Shown here: one piece after another, positions 52,813-63,590 of the stretch
Numbering within the stretch: position 1 is the stretch's first letter
How the letters are laid out: each line of letters starts with the position of its first letter
From: Lysinibacillus contaminans
Lineage (GTDB): Bacteria; Bacillota; Bacilli; Bacillales_A; Planococcaceae
Direction of reading: 5' to 3'
Length of the DNA: 64,000 nucleotides
NCBI RefSeq assembly: GCF_001278945.1
Contig: NZ_LGRV01000003.1
Coordinates: forward strand, 2,294,001 to 2,358,000
The notes under the pieces: model-generated
Database searches by the model: none
The model's input: only the letters and a program-made list of their open reading frames with translations
Told to the model about the DNA's origin: nothing
Made by a program: the position numbers and the translations under genes

Positions 52813-54171
52813 TTATTTAAATAATGAATCAAAACCTGGTAATTTCATTTTCTTCTTTCCTTTACCAGTTGCCATACCTGTCATTTGTTTCATCATTTTC
52901 TTCATTTCTTCAAATTGCTTTAATAAACGATTGACCTCTTGAATAGACGTTCCTGAACCTTTTGCAATGCGTTTCTTACGACTGCCATTAATGATTTCAG
53001 GATTCGTTTTTTCAGCAGGTGTCATTGAATAAATGATGGCTTCCACGCGCCCCATTTGCTTATCATCTACTTTGACATTGTCTAAGCCTTTGATTTTGTT
53101 AGCACCAGGTAGCATTTTCAAAATTTCATCGAGTGGACCCATCTTTTTCACTTGTTGTAATTGCTCGACAAAATCATCGAATGTAAAGCTTTGAGTTTTG
53201 AATTTTTCTTCAAGTTCTTTCGCCTTAGCTTCATCGACATTTGCTTGTGCTTTTTCGATCAGTGATAATACGTCGCCCATCCCTAAAATACGAGATGCCA
53301 TACGCTCTGGGTGGAACGCCTCAAGCGCATCCAATTTTTCACCCATACCGACGAATTTAATCGGTTTTTGTGTGACAGAACGGATAGAGAGCGCAGCACC
53401 ACCACGTGTATCGCCATCAAGTTTTGTCAACACAACGCCTGTAATGCCCACAGCTTCATTAAAACTTTCTGCAACATTGACAGCATCTTGACCTGTCATC
53501 GCATCCACGACTAAGAACACCTCATCAGGCTCTTTTAATGCGCGAATATCTTTTAATTCTTGCATTAACGTTTCATCGATATGCAGACGACCTGCTGTAT
53601 CGATAATGACCACATCATAATGCTCTTCTTTTGCATGTTCTAGTGCTTGACGGGCAATTTCTACAGGTGAAACATCTGTGCCCAACGCAAAAACAGGTAG
53701 CGATAATTGCTTCCCTAATGTTTGTAATTGCTGAACTGCAGCAGGTCTATATACATCCGCTGCAACTAGAAGTGGTTTACGATTATACTTTTTACGTAAA
53801 ACATTCGCAAGCTTCCCTGAAGTCGTTGTTTTACCAGCACCTTGCAAGCCGACCATCATAATAACTGTTGGTGGTTTTGTATTGAATTTAATAGGGCTTT
53901 GTTCGCCACCCATTAATTGCGTTAACTCATCTTGAACGATTTTAATAACTTGTTGGCCTGGCGTTAAACTTTGCATCACGTCCACACCAACTGCACGTTC
54001 ACTAACTTTTTTAACAAATTCTTTTACTACTTTTAAGTTAACATCCGCCTCGATTAAAGCAAATCGGACTTCACGCATCATTTCCTTTACGTCTTGCTCC
54101 GATACTTTCCCTTTGCCTTTAATCTTTTGGATTGTTCCCTGGAGTCGTTCCGCTAATCCTTCAAAAGCCAA
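52813..54171 (-). CDS. ffh: Signal recognition particle protein Ffh
   Basis: A 452-residue SRP54 GTPase: N domain, G domain with GLQGAGKTTTSGKLA, DTAGRLHID and TKLDGDTRGG, and a Met-rich M domain (about 300-450, ending KKMKLPGFDSLFK) that binds signal peptides and SRP RNA. The start codon is TTG, with GGAGG eight bases upstream, giving MAFEGLAERLQ as in B. subtilis. It is preceded by ylxM. Confidence 0.97.
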   Translation of the reverse strand: MAFEGLAERLQGTIQKIKGKGKVSEQDVKEMMREVRFALIEADVNLKVVKEFVKKVSERAVGVDVMQSLTPGQQVIKIVQDELTQLMGGEQSPIKFNTKPPTVIMMVGLQGAGKTTTSGKLANVLRKKYNRKPLLVAADVYRPAAVQQLQTLGKQLSLPVFALGTDVSPVEIARQALEHAKEEHYDVVIIDTAGRLHIDETLMQELKDIRALKEPDEVFLVVDAMTGQDAVNVAESFNEAVGITGVVLTKLDGDTRGGAALSIRSVTQKPIKFVGMGEKLDALEAFHPERMASRILGMGDVLSLIEKAQANVDEAKAKELEEKFKTQSFTFDDFVEQLQQVKKMGPLDEILKMLPGANKIKGLDNVKVDDKQMGRVEAIIYSMTPAEKTNPEIINGSRKKRIAKGSGTSIQEVNRLLKQFEEMKKMMKQMTGMATGKGKKKMKLPGFDSLFK

Positions 54172-54183
54172 TGCTTTCGCCTC

Positions 54184-54519
54184 CTAATCCCATTCTTTCA
54201 ATTGTTCAATAAGCGCAAGTTGCTCCTCGACTGGCATACTTTTTTCAGTAATACCTGCAGTTAGCTGTGCTAGCATTTGTGTACGTTGTTGGAATTTTCC
54301 CAATAAACATAATTTGTTTTCATATTCTTCAAGCATCGCTTCTGTTCGACGAATATTATCATAAACAGCTTGGCGTGAAACCCCGTAAGATTCAGCGATT
54401 TCCCCAAGTGAGTGATCGTCTAAATAATAAAGTTCCATATAACTTCTTTGCTTATCTGTTAATAGTGCTTGATAAAAGTCGAAGAGAAAATTCATGCGTG
54501 TTGTTTTTTCAAGTAGCAT
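54184..54519 (-). CDS. ylxM: SRP-associated DNA-binding-like protein YlxM
   Basis: A 111-residue helix-turn-helix protein ([35 protein letters not shown]) with the UPF0122/YlxM start [20 protein letters not shown]. In streptococci YlxM modulates SRP GTPase activity. The longest frame adds 13 residues; the ATG at 54519, with GGGGGAG ten bases upstream, matches relatives. A TTG one codon earlier is also possible. It lies 12 bp before ffh. Confidence 0.9.
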   Translation of the reverse strand: MLLEKTTRMNFLFDFYQALLTDKQRSYMELYYLDDHSLGEIAESYGVSRQAVYDNIRRTEAMLEEYENKLCLLGKFQQRTQMLAQLTAGITEKSMPVEEQLALIEQLKEWD

Positions 54520-54560
54520 CAAATTATTTCTCCCCCGATCATTAGTTATTTGTATCATAA

Positions 54561-54632
54561 CGAAAAGCGCCTGCCTCTGTCAAGGTAATCTCCTTGTCTA
54601 AAAGTATTCTATTAGCTGATTACAGGCGTTTT
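54561..54632 (-). terminator. Possible ftsY terminator with nested hairpin
   Basis: On the minus strand AACGCCTG pairs with CAGGCGCTT followed by UUUCGUU. The long enclosed loop contains its own hairpin (CAAGG-AGATTA-CCTTG). The outer stem is 6-8 bp with a modest U-run, so termination efficiency is uncertain. Confidence 0.5.
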
Positions 54633-54709
54633 TCACCCTCCGCTAGAATTTCCTTTTAAACACTGTGAGTCGACCTTTAAATGAGTAGACAAGCGCTTAT
54701 TGTTAATCA

Positions 54710-55978
54710 TTAATCTTCGCTATTTTGTAATTCCTTATCTAAACCATCAGCAAATAAACCATAAACATAACGTTCTGCATCGAACGGTTGTAAATCATCC
54801 ATTTTTTCACCTAATCCGATAAATTTCACTGGGATATGGAGCTTGTTACGAATGGCAAGGACAATACCACCTTTAGCTGTACCATCCAGTTTCGTTAACA
54901 CAATCCCTGTAACATTCGTTACTTCTTTAAATGTTTGTGCTTGCACAAGTGCATTTTGACCTGTCGTAGCATCAAGTGCTAGTAACACTTCATGCGGTGC
55001 ATTTGGCACTTCACGAGAAATAACACGATGTACTTTTTCAAGCTCATTCATTAAGTTTACTTTGTTTTGTAATCGACCAGCCGTATCACAGATAAGGACA
55101 TCTGCACCACGTTTTTTTGCAGCATGAATCGCATCATACATTACCGCTGCAGGATCTGAGCCTTCAGATTGTCTAATGACTTCACAGCCAACGCGGTCGC
55201 CCCACACTTGCAATTGGTCAATCGCACCCGCACGGAATGTATCACCTGCTGCTAACATAACCGTTTTACCTTCTAATTTCAGACGATGTGCTAATTTTCC
55301 AATTGTTGTCGTTTTCCCAACACCGTTTACACCGACAAATAAAATAACGGTTAGTTCACCTTGTGGCTGGATGTTTAGATGGATTAAATCTTCTTCACCT
55401 TGTTCATAAATTTCCACAAGCTTTTCTGAAATAATTGCTTGGATCCCTTGTGTATCTTTAATGTTTTGGCGTTGTACTTCAAAGCGTAGTTTATCCATTA
55501 GTTCCATTACTGTTTCAATACCAACGTCAGCTTGTAATAGTAAATCTTCTAATTCCTCGAAAAAGTCTTCATCGACTTTACGGTAACGCGCCACGAGGTC
55601 ATTCACTTTTGATGTGAAAGAGTTACGTGTTTTTTCGAGACCGGCTTTAAATTTTTGTGTAATCGACCAAGCAGAAGGTTTCTTTTCTTCCACAGGTTCT
55701 TCTACAGACTGTTCTTCTACTATAGCAATTTCTCGAACTTCTTCTTGCTCAACTTCTTCTACCACTAGTTCTTGTGGCTCTTTAAAGACCGGCTCTTCAA
55801 TGACGGGTTCTTCTTTCACTTGAGGTTGAGCCACTACTTCTTCATTAACAGTTGTTTCAATTTGCAGCTTTTCATCATCTACTGTCTCGCTAGACTCTTC
55901 GCCTTTGACAGCTACTACCTTTTCTTCTTCATCGGGATTTCCCATTAATTTATCTTTTAAACGTTTAAAAAAACTCAT
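54710..55978 (-). CDS. ftsY: SRP receptor GTPase FtsY
   Basis: A 422-residue protein with an acidic, Glu/Val-rich A region (about 18-105) and the NG core: GVNGVGKTTTIGKLAHRL, AAGDTFRAGAIDQLQ, CDTAGRLQNK, TKLDGTAKGG. It docks SRP-ribosome complexes on the membrane. It starts 2 bp after smc. Confidence 0.97.
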   Translation of the reverse strand: MSFFKRLKDKLMGNPDEEEKVVAVKGEESSETVDDEKLQIETTVNEEVVAQPQVKEEPVIEEPVFKEPQELVVEEVEQEEVREIAIVEEQSVEEPVEEKKPSAWSITQKFKAGLEKTRNSFTSKVNDLVARYRKVDEDFFEELEDLLLQADVGIETVMELMDKLRFEVQRQNIKDTQGIQAIISEKLVEIYEQGEEDLIHLNIQPQGELTVILFVGVNGVGKTTTIGKLAHRLKLEGKTVMLAAGDTFRAGAIDQLQVWGDRVGCEVIRQSEGSDPAAVMYDAIHAAKKRGADVLICDTAGRLQNKVNLMNELEKVHRVISREVPNAPHEVLLALDATTGQNALVQAQTFKEVTNVTGIVLTKLDGTAKGGIVLAIRNKLHIPVKFIGLGEKMDDLQPFDAERYVYGLFADGLDKELQNSED

Positions 55979-55980
55979 GC

Positions 55981-58900
55981 TTATTCGCTCCTTTGCTCCG
56001 CAAGTACAGGTTCATCTTCTAACTTCACTGATACAAGTTTCGATACGCCGGATTCCTGCATCGTAATGCCGTATAGTACGTCAGCACCTTCCATTGTCCC
56101 TTTACGGTGTGTAATAACAATGAATTGTGTATCACGGCTAAATTTCTTTAAATATTCACTATAACGCACTACATTTGCCTCGTCTAGTGCAGCCTCTACT
56201 TCATCGAGAATACAGAAAGGCACAGGACGAATATTTAAAATAGAGAATAGCAAGGCTATCGCAGTAAGTGCACGTTCCCCACCTGAAAGCAAGCTTAAAT
56301 TTTGAAGCTTCTTCCCTGGGGGCTGCGCCACAATATCAATACCTGTATCAAGCATATTTTCAGGATTAATTAATACTAAATCTGCTTGACCACCACCAAA
56401 TAATTCACGGAAAACCTGTTTAAACTGCTCGCGTATCGCATAGAACGTATCACTGAAACGAATCGTCATTTCCTCGTCCATTTCTTTAATAGCTTCGTGC
56501 AATGTTTCCTGCGCTTCTAATAAATCACTTCGTTGCTCCGATAAGAATGAATGACGCTCTAGCACACGTTCATACTCTTCAATCGCACTTATATTGACTG
56601 GACCGAGCTCTTCGATTGATTTTTTCAATAGCTTTACACGACGACGCATATGCTCTTCATCATCAATAGGAAGTGCTTCTTCCATAGCATCCTCATAAGT
56701 TAGCTGATAATTTTCTTCAAGCTGTTCATTTAAATTATTCATTTCAAACTCGATACGGCTTTGTTTTAATTCATTTGCACGTATTGCTTCAAGGAAGCCT
56801 TTATGTATACGTTGCAATTCTTTAAGCTGTTCTTCTAGCGTAACGAGTTGTTGTTGCAGTGTTGTTTTTTCGACTTTTTTCTGTGAAATTGTCGTATTTA
56901 ACGTTTCTCGCTTCTCTTTCCACGATGCAATTTGTTGTTCAATTTCTTCATCACTTAGCATTTTTGTCGATTCATCAGTTTGTAGCCACAATATTTCCTG
57001 AGAAATATTGTCGACCTTTTGGCGAGCTTTGACTAAATTTAGTGCGATTTCTGCTGTCACAATTTGCACTTGAGACATTTGCTCTTGCATAACTGCTAGT
57101 TGAGCGCGTTTTTCTGCCGATTGCTCACGCAGCGCATCTTTTTCCGTTTCACTTTGTAGCTTCACTTTTCCAAGTTGCTCTACTACATCGTTAATGGATG
57201 AAAGTTCAGTTGTCAATGTCACTAAACGCTTTGTCGCCACTTCTTTTTGTGCAAGTAGCGTCTCCTCACGTGTTTTCACATCCTGTGTTTCACTTGAAGT
57301 AAATGAAACGCGGGCGGCTAAGCTTTTCTCAGCAACTTCTAGCTCACGCATACGACTTGCTTGTTGCATTTCAATTTTACTTAGTTGCTCACTTTCAAGC
57401 TTCAATTGCTCTAAAGTATCACGCATAGTCGCGAGCTTCTCTTTTTCAGCCGCTACAGACTGTTCTGCTGCATAAATCGATGCATCTAATTCTTGTAGAT
57501 TCGCTGTTAAGCTATCTAACTCAGCTTTTCTTGTAAATAGTGAGGATTGTTGCTTCGATGCTCCTCCTGTTAAAGAACCACCCGCATTAACAATATCCCC
57601 TTCAAGTGTAACGACACGGTATCTAAAACCACAAAGACGGGCAATTTGACTCGCCCCTTCTAAATTTGCCGCGACCAGTACATTTCCCAGTAAGTTTTCT
57701 ACAATCGAACGATTCGTCTCATCGAAAGTCACAAGTGTATCTGCCATCTGTACAAATGCGGGGTGCTCCATTGCAAGTTGAATTGCCGATGGATTAATTT
57801 TACGAGACTTCATAACTGTTTTTGGTAAAAACGTTGCACGTCCCACTCGTTTTTGCTTTAACCAGCTAATCGCTTGTTGCGCATGTTGTTCATTTGTTGT
57901 CACAATATGCTGAGAAGCTGCACCTAATGCCGTTTCAATAGCTTGTGTATACTTGCCACTCACTTGAATTAATTCGGCAACAGCTCCTTCAATACCTTGA
58001 AGCTGTCCTTTATCACGAGCTAGTAATACTTCTTTAACGCCATGGAAGAATCCTGAGAAATCGGCCTCTAATTCGGCAAGTGTCTCTTTTCTAGCCTTCA
58101 ATTGTTGCTGATGTTGATATGCTTTAAAAAGCATTGCTTGCTTGTCATCAAATGACTTACTTGCCATTTTGAACTGCGTGTGCATGACTTCATATTTTTC
58201 CTGTTTACTTTGTAGGGTATCCGAAGTTGTAGCATACGTTACGGCTAACTGTTCTTTCTCCCTTACAATTCGAGTAAGTTCTTGCCCAATTTCATCGGAC
58301 TGCCCCGTCATACGGGTTGCCATTTCCTTTTGCTGCACAAGTTGTTGCTCAATATTTTTTAATTCATTTTTTACCGTTGCTTCTTCATTTAAGGCATCGA
58401 TATAACGGTTTTTTTGTTCTTCGATTTCATGCTCAATTTCTATAACTGAACGATTTAACGAATGCTCTAATTGTTTAATTATTTGCTTGAGTGCCTGTAC
58501 TTCTTGCTGCTTTTCTGTAAACTGTTGCTTTTTCTCTATCTCCTGCGCTTCAAGAGAGGTTACTTCCTCTGTAGCTTCTTGTAAGGATGCTTCTAATTGC
58601 TGTAATTGGTTAGATGCATTTTGACGTTTCTCCGTCATTAACGCTTTACGTCCATCCCACCGTTCTACTTCCATCGTCGCTTCTACAAGCTCAGCTTGCG
58701 CAGCATCTAATGTGTCATCCAGTTCTTTTAAACGCTTTCGAATCGCTTCGGTTTGCGCTTCTAGAGTATGCATGTCGTTCGCATGTTTTTGTCCAGTTTC
58801 CGACAACTGCATAAACTCACTTTTGAGTGCATGCAAAGATTGTGCACAATTATTTAAATCGTGCACAAGTATCGCAATATCAAAATCCTTTAGCTCCGTA

Positions 58901-59556
58901 GACATTTCCACATAATCTTTAGCGCTTGAAGCCTGCATTTCTAGCGGCTCCAAACGACTATCTAGCTCATGTAAAATATCTAATACGCGGTATAAATTCT
59001 CATCTGTTTCAACAAGTTTATGCTCCGCTTTTTTCTTGCGTAGTTTGTATTTCAACACACCCGCTGCCTCTTCAAAAATCGAACGACGATCATCGGGACG
59101 GCTATTTAAAATTTCATCGACGCGACCTTGCGAAATAATCGAAAATGCTTCTTTCCCAAGTCCCGAATCCATAAACAAGTCCGTAATATCCTTCAGGCGA
59201 CACTGCTGGTTATTAAGTAAATATTCACTATCACCTGAACGGTATACGCGTCTTGTTACACTTACTTCTGTATATGGAAAAGCAATACGCTCATCTGTAT
59301 TATCTAAAATCAACGTAACTTCCGCAAAGTTCAGTGGCTTACGGGAATCACTCCCTGCAAAAATAATATCCTCCATCTTTGCCCCACGTAACGACTTTGC
59401 CGATTGCTCCCCAAGAACCCAACGAATAGCATCGGTCACATTACTTTTCCCGCTACCATTTGGTCCGACAACAGCAGTAACGCCCGGTACAAAATCAATA
59501 CCTATGCGCTCCGCAAAAGATTTAAAACCAATCACTTCGAGTCGTTTTAGGAACAT
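55981..59556 (-). CDS. smc: Chromosome partition/condensation protein SMC
   Basis: A 1191-residue condensin ATPase: N-terminal FLKRLEVIGFKSFAERIGI and Walker A VVGPNGSGKSNVTDAIRWVLGE, two long coiled coils around a hinge (about 510-680, with NAGGSLTGG), and a C-terminal head with signature LSGGERALTAIALLFSI and Walker B FCILDEVEAALDEANV. It organises origin-proximal DNA with ScpAB. The order rnc-smc-ftsY is canonical. Confidence 0.98.
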   Translation of the reverse strand: MFLKRLEVIGFKSFAERIGIDFVPGVTAVVGPNGSGKSNVTDAIRWVLGEQSAKSLRGAKMEDIIFAGSDSRKPLNFAEVTLILDNTDERIAFPYTEVSVTRRVYRSGDSEYLLNNQQCRLKDITDLFMDSGLGKEAFSIISQGRVDEILNSRPDDRRSIFEEAAGVLKYKLRKKKAEHKLVETDENLYRVLDILHELDSRLEPLEMQASSAKDYVEMSTELKDFDIAILVHDLNNCAQSLHALKSEFMQLSETGQKHANDMHTLEAQTEAIRKRLKELDDTLDAAQAELVEATMEVERWDGRKALMTEKRQNASNQLQQLEASLQEATEEVTSLEAQEIEKKQQFTEKQQEVQALKQIIKQLEHSLNRSVIEIEHEIEEQKNRYIDALNEEATVKNELKNIEQQLVQQKEMATRMTGQSDEIGQELTRIVREKEQLAVTYATTSDTLQSKQEKYEVMHTQFKMASKSFDDKQAMLFKAYQHQQQLKARKETLAELEADFSGFFHGVKEVLLARDKGQLQGIEGAVAELIQVSGKYTQAIETALGAASQHIVTTNEQHAQQAISWLKQKRVGRATFLPKTVMKSRKINPSAIQLAMEHPAFVQMADTLVTFDETNRSIVENLLGNVLVAANLEGASQIARLCGFRYRVVTLEGDIVNAGGSLTGGASKQQSSLFTRKAELDSLTANLQELDASIYAAEQSVAAEKEKLATMRDTLEQLKLESEQLSKIEMQQASRMRELEVAEKSLAARVSFTSSETQDVKTREETLLAQKEVATKRLVTLTTELSSINDVVEQLGKVKLQSETEKDALREQSAEKRAQLAVMQEQMSQVQIVTAEIALNLVKARQKVDNISQEILWLQTDESTKMLSDEEIEQQIASWKEKRETLNTTISQKKVEKTTLQQQLVTLEEQLKELQRIHKGFLEAIRANELKQSRIEFEMNNLNEQLEENYQLTYEDAMEEALPIDDEEHMRRRVKLLKKSIEELGPVNISAIEEYERVLERHSFLSEQRSDLLEAQETLHEAIKEMDEEMTIRFSDTFYAIREQFKQVFRELFGGGQADLVLINPENMLDTGIDIVAQPPGKKLQNLSLLSGGERALTAIALLFSILNIRPVPFCILDEVEAALDEANVVRYSEYLKKFSRDTQFIVITHRKGTMEGADVLYGITMQESGVSKLVSVKLEDEPVLAEQRSE

Positions 59557-59560
59557 CTAA

Positions 59561-60325
59561 TTAAGCCTCCTCTTGTGCAGTTTGCACTCGCATTGCGTGC
59601 ATAGCACATTGTGCAGCTTGCTGCTCGGCTTCTTTTTTCGATTTCCCACGACCTACTCCAAGTTCTTGCCCATTTAACAGCACGCTTGATACGAAGGTAC
59701 GGTTATGAGCAGGTCCCTTTTCATCGATAATTTCGTAATGAAGAAGGCCATTGTTCGTTTGTTGCACCATTTCTTGCAATTGACTTTTGAAATCCATCAC
59801 ATGCGAAAAAGCACCCACTTCGACTTTTGGGAACACGATTCGTTCTAAAAACGTAACGACCGTTTGTAAATCCTGATCTAAATAAAGGGCCCCTACAAAA
59901 GATTCAAAAACATCCGCTAAGAGGGCTGGGCGTTCCCGACCACCTGTTAATTCTTCACCTTTCCCAAGCAATACAAAGCGACCGAAACCTAACTCATTTG
60001 CAAAAACAACAAGTGATGGCTCGCAAACAATCGATGCACGAAGCTTCGTTAATTCACCTTCGCTCATATGTGGGTATCTCTCAAAAAGATATTTAGAAAC
60101 AGATAGTTCTAGTACAGCGTCACCTAAAAATTCTAGACGCTCATTATCCGTAAATAATTTACGGCGATGCTCATTCACATAAGATGAATGTGTAAATGCT
60201 TGATACAATAAATTTTTGTTAATAAACTGGATGTTCAATTCATCTTGTAACAATTCAAATTGATTGCGTACTTTTTCAGGAAGTACGCCTGATTTCTGCA
60301 TAATTCCTTTTCTTCTCATAGCCAT
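59561..60325 (-). CDS. rnc: Ribonuclease III
   Basis: A 254-residue RNase III with the signature [14 protein letters not shown] in its catalytic domain, a second metal-binding region ([15 protein letters not shown]) and a C-terminal dsRNA-binding domain ([14 protein letters not shown] to [18 protein letters not shown]). It processes rRNA and degrades sense/antisense duplexes. It lies 4 bp before smc. Confidence 0.97.
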   Translation of the reverse strand: MAMRRKGIMQKSGVLPEKVRNQFELLQDELNIQFINKNLLYQAFTHSSYVNEHRRKLFTDNERLEFLGDAVLELSVSKYLFERYPHMSEGELTKLRASIVCEPSLVVFANELGFGRFVLLGKGEELTGGRERPALLADVFESFVGALYLDQDLQTVVTFLERIVFPKVEVGAFSHVMDFKSQLQEMVQQTNNGLLHYEIIDEKGPAHNRTFVSSVLLNGQELGVGRGKSKKEAEQQAAQCAMHAMRVQTAQEEA

Positions 60326-60392
60326 TGAACAATCTGCCTTCCTAATAGTTTCTACCGTCTTAGTTTACCTTTTTAAAGTAGTTTATGCAAAA

Positions 60393-60410
60393 GTATTTAG
60401 GCGTAAATAC
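60393..60410. promoter_or_regulatory. 18-bp inverted repeat upstream of rnc
   Basis: GTATTTA-GGCG-TAAATAC is a perfect 7-bp inverted repeat in the 230-bp gap between acpP and rnc, after the acpP terminator and about 70 bp before the rnc ATG. It is too AT-rich and lacks a U-run for a terminator. It could be an operator for rnc-smc. Confidence 0.35.
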
Positions 60411-60495
60411 GACGTTTTGGTAATTTTTCTGCAAATTGCACAACTATCGGATACTTTAACCTAATACAAATGTGCGCATACTGACTTTGGTTAAA

Positions 60496-60543
60496 ATGAA
60501 AAAGGCACGTTCATAGTCCGAATAACGAACCACTCCGTGCCTT
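60496..60543 (-). terminator. acpP terminator
   Basis: On the minus strand AAGGCACG-(26 nt, with inner GTTC/GAAC pairing)-CGTGCCTTT followed by UUCAUUUU, shortly after the acpP stop. Confidence 0.85.
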
Positions 60544-60555
60544 CTATAACTAAAA

Positions 60556-60792
60556 TTAGCCTAATTTACTTTCGATGTATGAAATAGCAGTTCCAACCGT
60601 AGAGATTTTTTCAGCGTCCTCGTCCGAAATTTCCATATCGAATTCGTCTTCAAGCTCCATTACAAGCTCAACTACGTCTAATGAGTCTGCACCTAAATCA
60701 TCACGGAATGAAGCTTCTAATGTTACTTCACTTTCTTCAACACCTAAACGGTCCACGATTACTTTTGTTACACGTTCTAATACTGTAGTCAA
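60556..60792 (-). CDS. acpP: Acyl carrier protein
   Basis: A 78-residue ACP with the phosphopantetheine attachment Ser in [18 protein letters not shown]. The longest frame starts at a GTG within the Shine-Dalgarno sequence. GGGGAGGTG six bases before the TTG at 60792 gives [17 protein letters not shown], aligning with B. subtilis MADTLERVTKIIVDRLG, so TTG is preferred. It carries acyl intermediates in type II fatty-acid synthesis. Confidence 0.97.
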   Translation of the reverse strand: MTTVLERVTKVIVDRLGVEESEVTLEASFRDDLGADSLDVVELVMELEDEFDMEISDEDAEKISTVGTAISYIESKLG

Positions 60793-60867
60793 ATCGTTCA
60801 CCTCCCCTCAAATGATTATACAAAAAATCAGATTTCATTCCTACCAAATATTATTATTCAAATAATA

Positions 60868-61614
60868 TTACATTACCATACCACCATCAATATGTAATGT
60901 TTGCCCTGTCATATAATTGGCATCTTCAGAAGCTAGAAAGGCAACAGCTTTGGCAATGTCTTCTGGTTGCCCAAGTTTCGCTAGCGGAATTTGCGTTAGC
61001 ATTCCTTGTTTTAAATCTTCTGGTAGTTCTGCCGTCATTTCTGTTTCAATAAAACCTGGCGCAATGGCATTAACTAAAATATTGCGTGAAGCTAATTCTT
61101 TTGCGGTTGTTTTTGTTAAACCAATGACACCTGCTTTTGCAGCTACATAGTTGGCTTGCCCAGCATTTCCGGCTACACCAACAATTGAAGAAATATTAAT
61201 GATGCGTCCAGCACGTTGCTTCATCATTTGACGTGTCACAGCCTTTGTACAAAGGAATACACCTTTCAAATTCGTGTCCATCACTTCGTCCCACTCGTTT
61301 TCCTTCATACGCATCAATAAATTATCGCGCGTAATCCCGGCATTATTCACTAAAATATCAAGCGAGCCAAATGTTTTCACAGCAGCGTCCATTAAAGCAG
61401 CAACCTCATCTGATTTCGCTACACTCGCCTGTACAGCAAGCGCTTCACCACCAGCTTCTTGGATTGTAGCCACAACTTCCTCAGCTTTTGCTTGTGAGCC
61501 ACTATAATTGACTATCACTTTTGCACCTTCATCAGCAAGTTTCAACGCTATGGCACGACCGATTCCACGTGACGCACCTGTCACAACCGCTACTTTACCT
61601 TCTAGTTTACGCAT
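60868..61614 (-). CDS. fabG: 3-oxoacyl-[acyl-carrier-protein] reductase FabG
   Basis: A 248-residue short-chain dehydrogenase with NADPH motif [26 protein letters not shown], catalytic Ser in INISSIVG and YxxxK in [12 protein letters not shown]. It reduces beta-ketoacyl-ACP. It overlaps fabD by 8 bp. Confidence 0.97.
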   Translation of the reverse strand: MRKLEGKVAVVTGASRGIGRAIALKLADEGAKVIVNYSGSQAKAEEVVATIQEAGGEALAVQASVAKSDEVAALMDAAVKTFGSLDILVNNAGITRDNLLMRMKENEWDEVMDTNLKGVFLCTKAVTRQMMKQRAGRIINISSIVGVAGNAGQANYVAAKAGVIGLTKTTAKELASRNILVNAIAPGFIETEMTAELPEDLKQGMLTQIPLAKLGQPEDIAKAVAFLASEDANYMTGQTLHIDGGMVM

Positions 61615-62560
61615 TTATTGTCCACCCCTTCGACGCTTTTACAACCGCCTCGAGTGACGCTTCATCATAAACACAATACGTCGAAACAGAACGGTCAATT
61701 TTTTTCACTAAACCACTTAATACTTTCCCTGGTCCACATTCAATAAAGACATCTACACCTTGTGCAATCATTTCACGAACAGACGCTTCCCACTGCACAG
61801 TACTGTATACTTGTTCTATTAATTCTTGTTCTATCGCTGCCACGTCTTGTAATACATTCGCCATAACATTACCTATAACTGGAATTTTCGGCATCGATAG
61901 AGTAATACCTTCTAATGCAACGCGTAATTGTTCAGATGTTGGGCGCATTAATTCCGAATGGAACGGTCCACTCACAACTAACGGAATTGCACGTTTAGCT
62001 CCCGCTTCTTTTGCTGCCACAGAAGCCTTTTCTACGCCGTCCTTTGTTCCAGAAATAACAATTTGACCAGGGCAGTTTATGTTGGCAACCTGCACTTCAT
62101 CACCTGCTGCAGTTACTTGATCTGTTACGTTTCGCAATGCATCTATTTCCATCCCTAGAATCGCTGCCATTGCTCCTTGTCCTGCCGGTACTGCTTCGTT
62201 CATATATAAACCACGTTTGTGAACAATCGCCACTGCGTCTTCAAATGACAACACCCCTGCTATCACTAATGCTCCGTATTCTCCAAGTGAATGACCTGCT
62301 GCATAATCTGGTACAATGCCCTCAGCACGCAATTTTTCAGCCACCATCACACCTGTCGTTAACAGTGCAGGCTGCGCATGATACGTTAGCGTTAAGTCTT
62401 CCGCTGGCCCTTCTAACATGAGTTTCGATAGCTTAAAGCCTAACGCCTTATCCGCACTTTCGTAAAATGCATTACTCTCAGCTGTATTTTTCACAAATTC
62501 TTGCCCCATCCCAACTACTTGAGAACCTTGCCCAGGAAAAATAAATGCAATTTTCGTCAT
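61607..62560 (-). CDS. fabD: Malonyl-CoA:ACP transacylase FabD
   Basis: A 317-residue transacylase with N-terminal [11 protein letters not shown], nucleophile Ser in [11 protein letters not shown], Arg in HKRGLYM-type segment and His in [11 protein letters not shown]. The longest frame adds 11 residues; [12 protein letters not shown] at 62560 is the family start, with an AAGGGGA sequence upstream. It lies between plsX and fabG. Confidence 0.97.
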   Translation of the reverse strand: MTKIAFIFPGQGSQVVGMGQEFVKNTAESNAFYESADKALGFKLSKLMLEGPAEDLTLTYHAQPALLTTGVMVAEKLRAEGIVPDYAAGHSLGEYGALVIAGVLSFEDAVAIVHKRGLYMNEAVPAGQGAMAAILGMEIDALRNVTDQVTAAGDEVQVANINCPGQIVISGTKDGVEKASVAAKEAGAKRAIPLVVSGPFHSELMRPTSEQLRVALEGITLSMPKIPVIGNVMANVLQDVAAIEQELIEQVYSTVQWEASVREMIAQGVDVFIECGPGKVLSGLVKKIDRSVSTYCVYDEASLEAVVKASKGWTINA

Positions 62561-62597
62561 TTCTCTAAAATCCCCTTTGTGTAAAAAAATCACTTTA

Positions 62598-63590
62598 TTA
62601 GTCGTTTTCTAAGTGACGTACTGTTTCAGTAATCGTCGATACAACTGCATGTTCCACCATTGTGTTCGCTTGGCGAATCGCACTGAATATTGCCTTTGCA
62701 TTCGACGAACCATGCGCTTTAATAACGGGTGCTTGTAAGCCAAATAAACCGGCACCACCGTATTCGGTATAGTCCATTTTATCTTTTAAACTCCGCAAAT
62801 CATTTTTCATAAGCACTGCTGAAATTTTCGTTTTTGTTGAAGACATGAATGCCTCTTTTAGCATTTTGAAAATAGCGTCCGCTGTTCCTTCAATGGATTT
62901 AAGCACCATATTCCCTGTAAAACCGTCCGTTACAACAACGTCAGCTACCCCATTCAGTAAATCTCGTGCCTCTACATTGCCGACAAAGTTTAGGTCCGCC
63001 TCTTTCAATAAGTCAAAAGCTGCTTTTGTTAAGTCATTGCCTTTTTTATCTTCTGTCCCAATGTTCAATAAGCCAATGCGCGGTTTTTGCAGGCCGCCTA
63101 CCTTTTTCGCATAAATGTCACCCATAATCGCATATTGCAATAAATGCTCTGGACGTGCATCCGCATTCGCCCCTAAATCTAACATTAGAAACCCATTACT
63201 ATCTAACGTTGGTAACGTTGTTGCTAGTGCAGGGCGTGCAATACCTTCAATACGTCCCACTTTAAATAACCCACCTGCCATTAACGCGCCGGTATTACCC
63301 GCAGAAAGACATGCATCTGCTTTCCCTTCAGTAACTGCTTCTAACATGCGTGCCATTGAAGAGTCTTTTTTTCGACGGACCGCTCGTACAGGGTCATCTG
63401 TTCCTTCAATTATTTCTTCACAATGAACGACTGTTAATCGATCATGTGTTTTTAAAAAAGGTTCAAGCTTTTCTTGTTGTCCATATAGCTGAATCTCTAA
63501 GTTTGGAATTTGGTCTAGTGCCAAATATGCACCTTCAATAACTGATTTTGGTGCGTTGTCGCCACCCATTCCATCGAGTGCTAGTTTCAT
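62598..63590 (-). CDS. plsX: Phosphate acyltransferase PlsX
   Basis: A 330-residue enzyme making acyl-phosphate from acyl-ACP for phosphatidic acid synthesis. N-terminal [44 protein letters not shown] and [17 protein letters not shown] motifs are present. ATGA overlap with fapR. Confidence 0.97.
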   Translation of the reverse strand: MKLALDGMGGDNAPKSVIEGAYLALDQIPNLEIQLYGQQEKLEPFLKTHDRLTVVHCEEIIEGTDDPVRAVRRKKDSSMARMLEAVTEGKADACLSAGNTGALMAGGLFKVGRIEGIARPALATTLPTLDSNGFLMLDLGANADARPEHLLQYAIMGDIYAKKVGGLQKPRIGLLNIGTEDKKGNDLTKAAFDLLKEADLNFVGNVEARDLLNGVADVVVTDGFTGNMVLKSIEGTADAIFKMLKEAFMSSTKTKISAVLMKNDLRSLKDKMDYTEYGGAGLFGLQAPVIKAHGSSNAKAIFSAIRQANTMVEHAVVSTITETVRHLEND

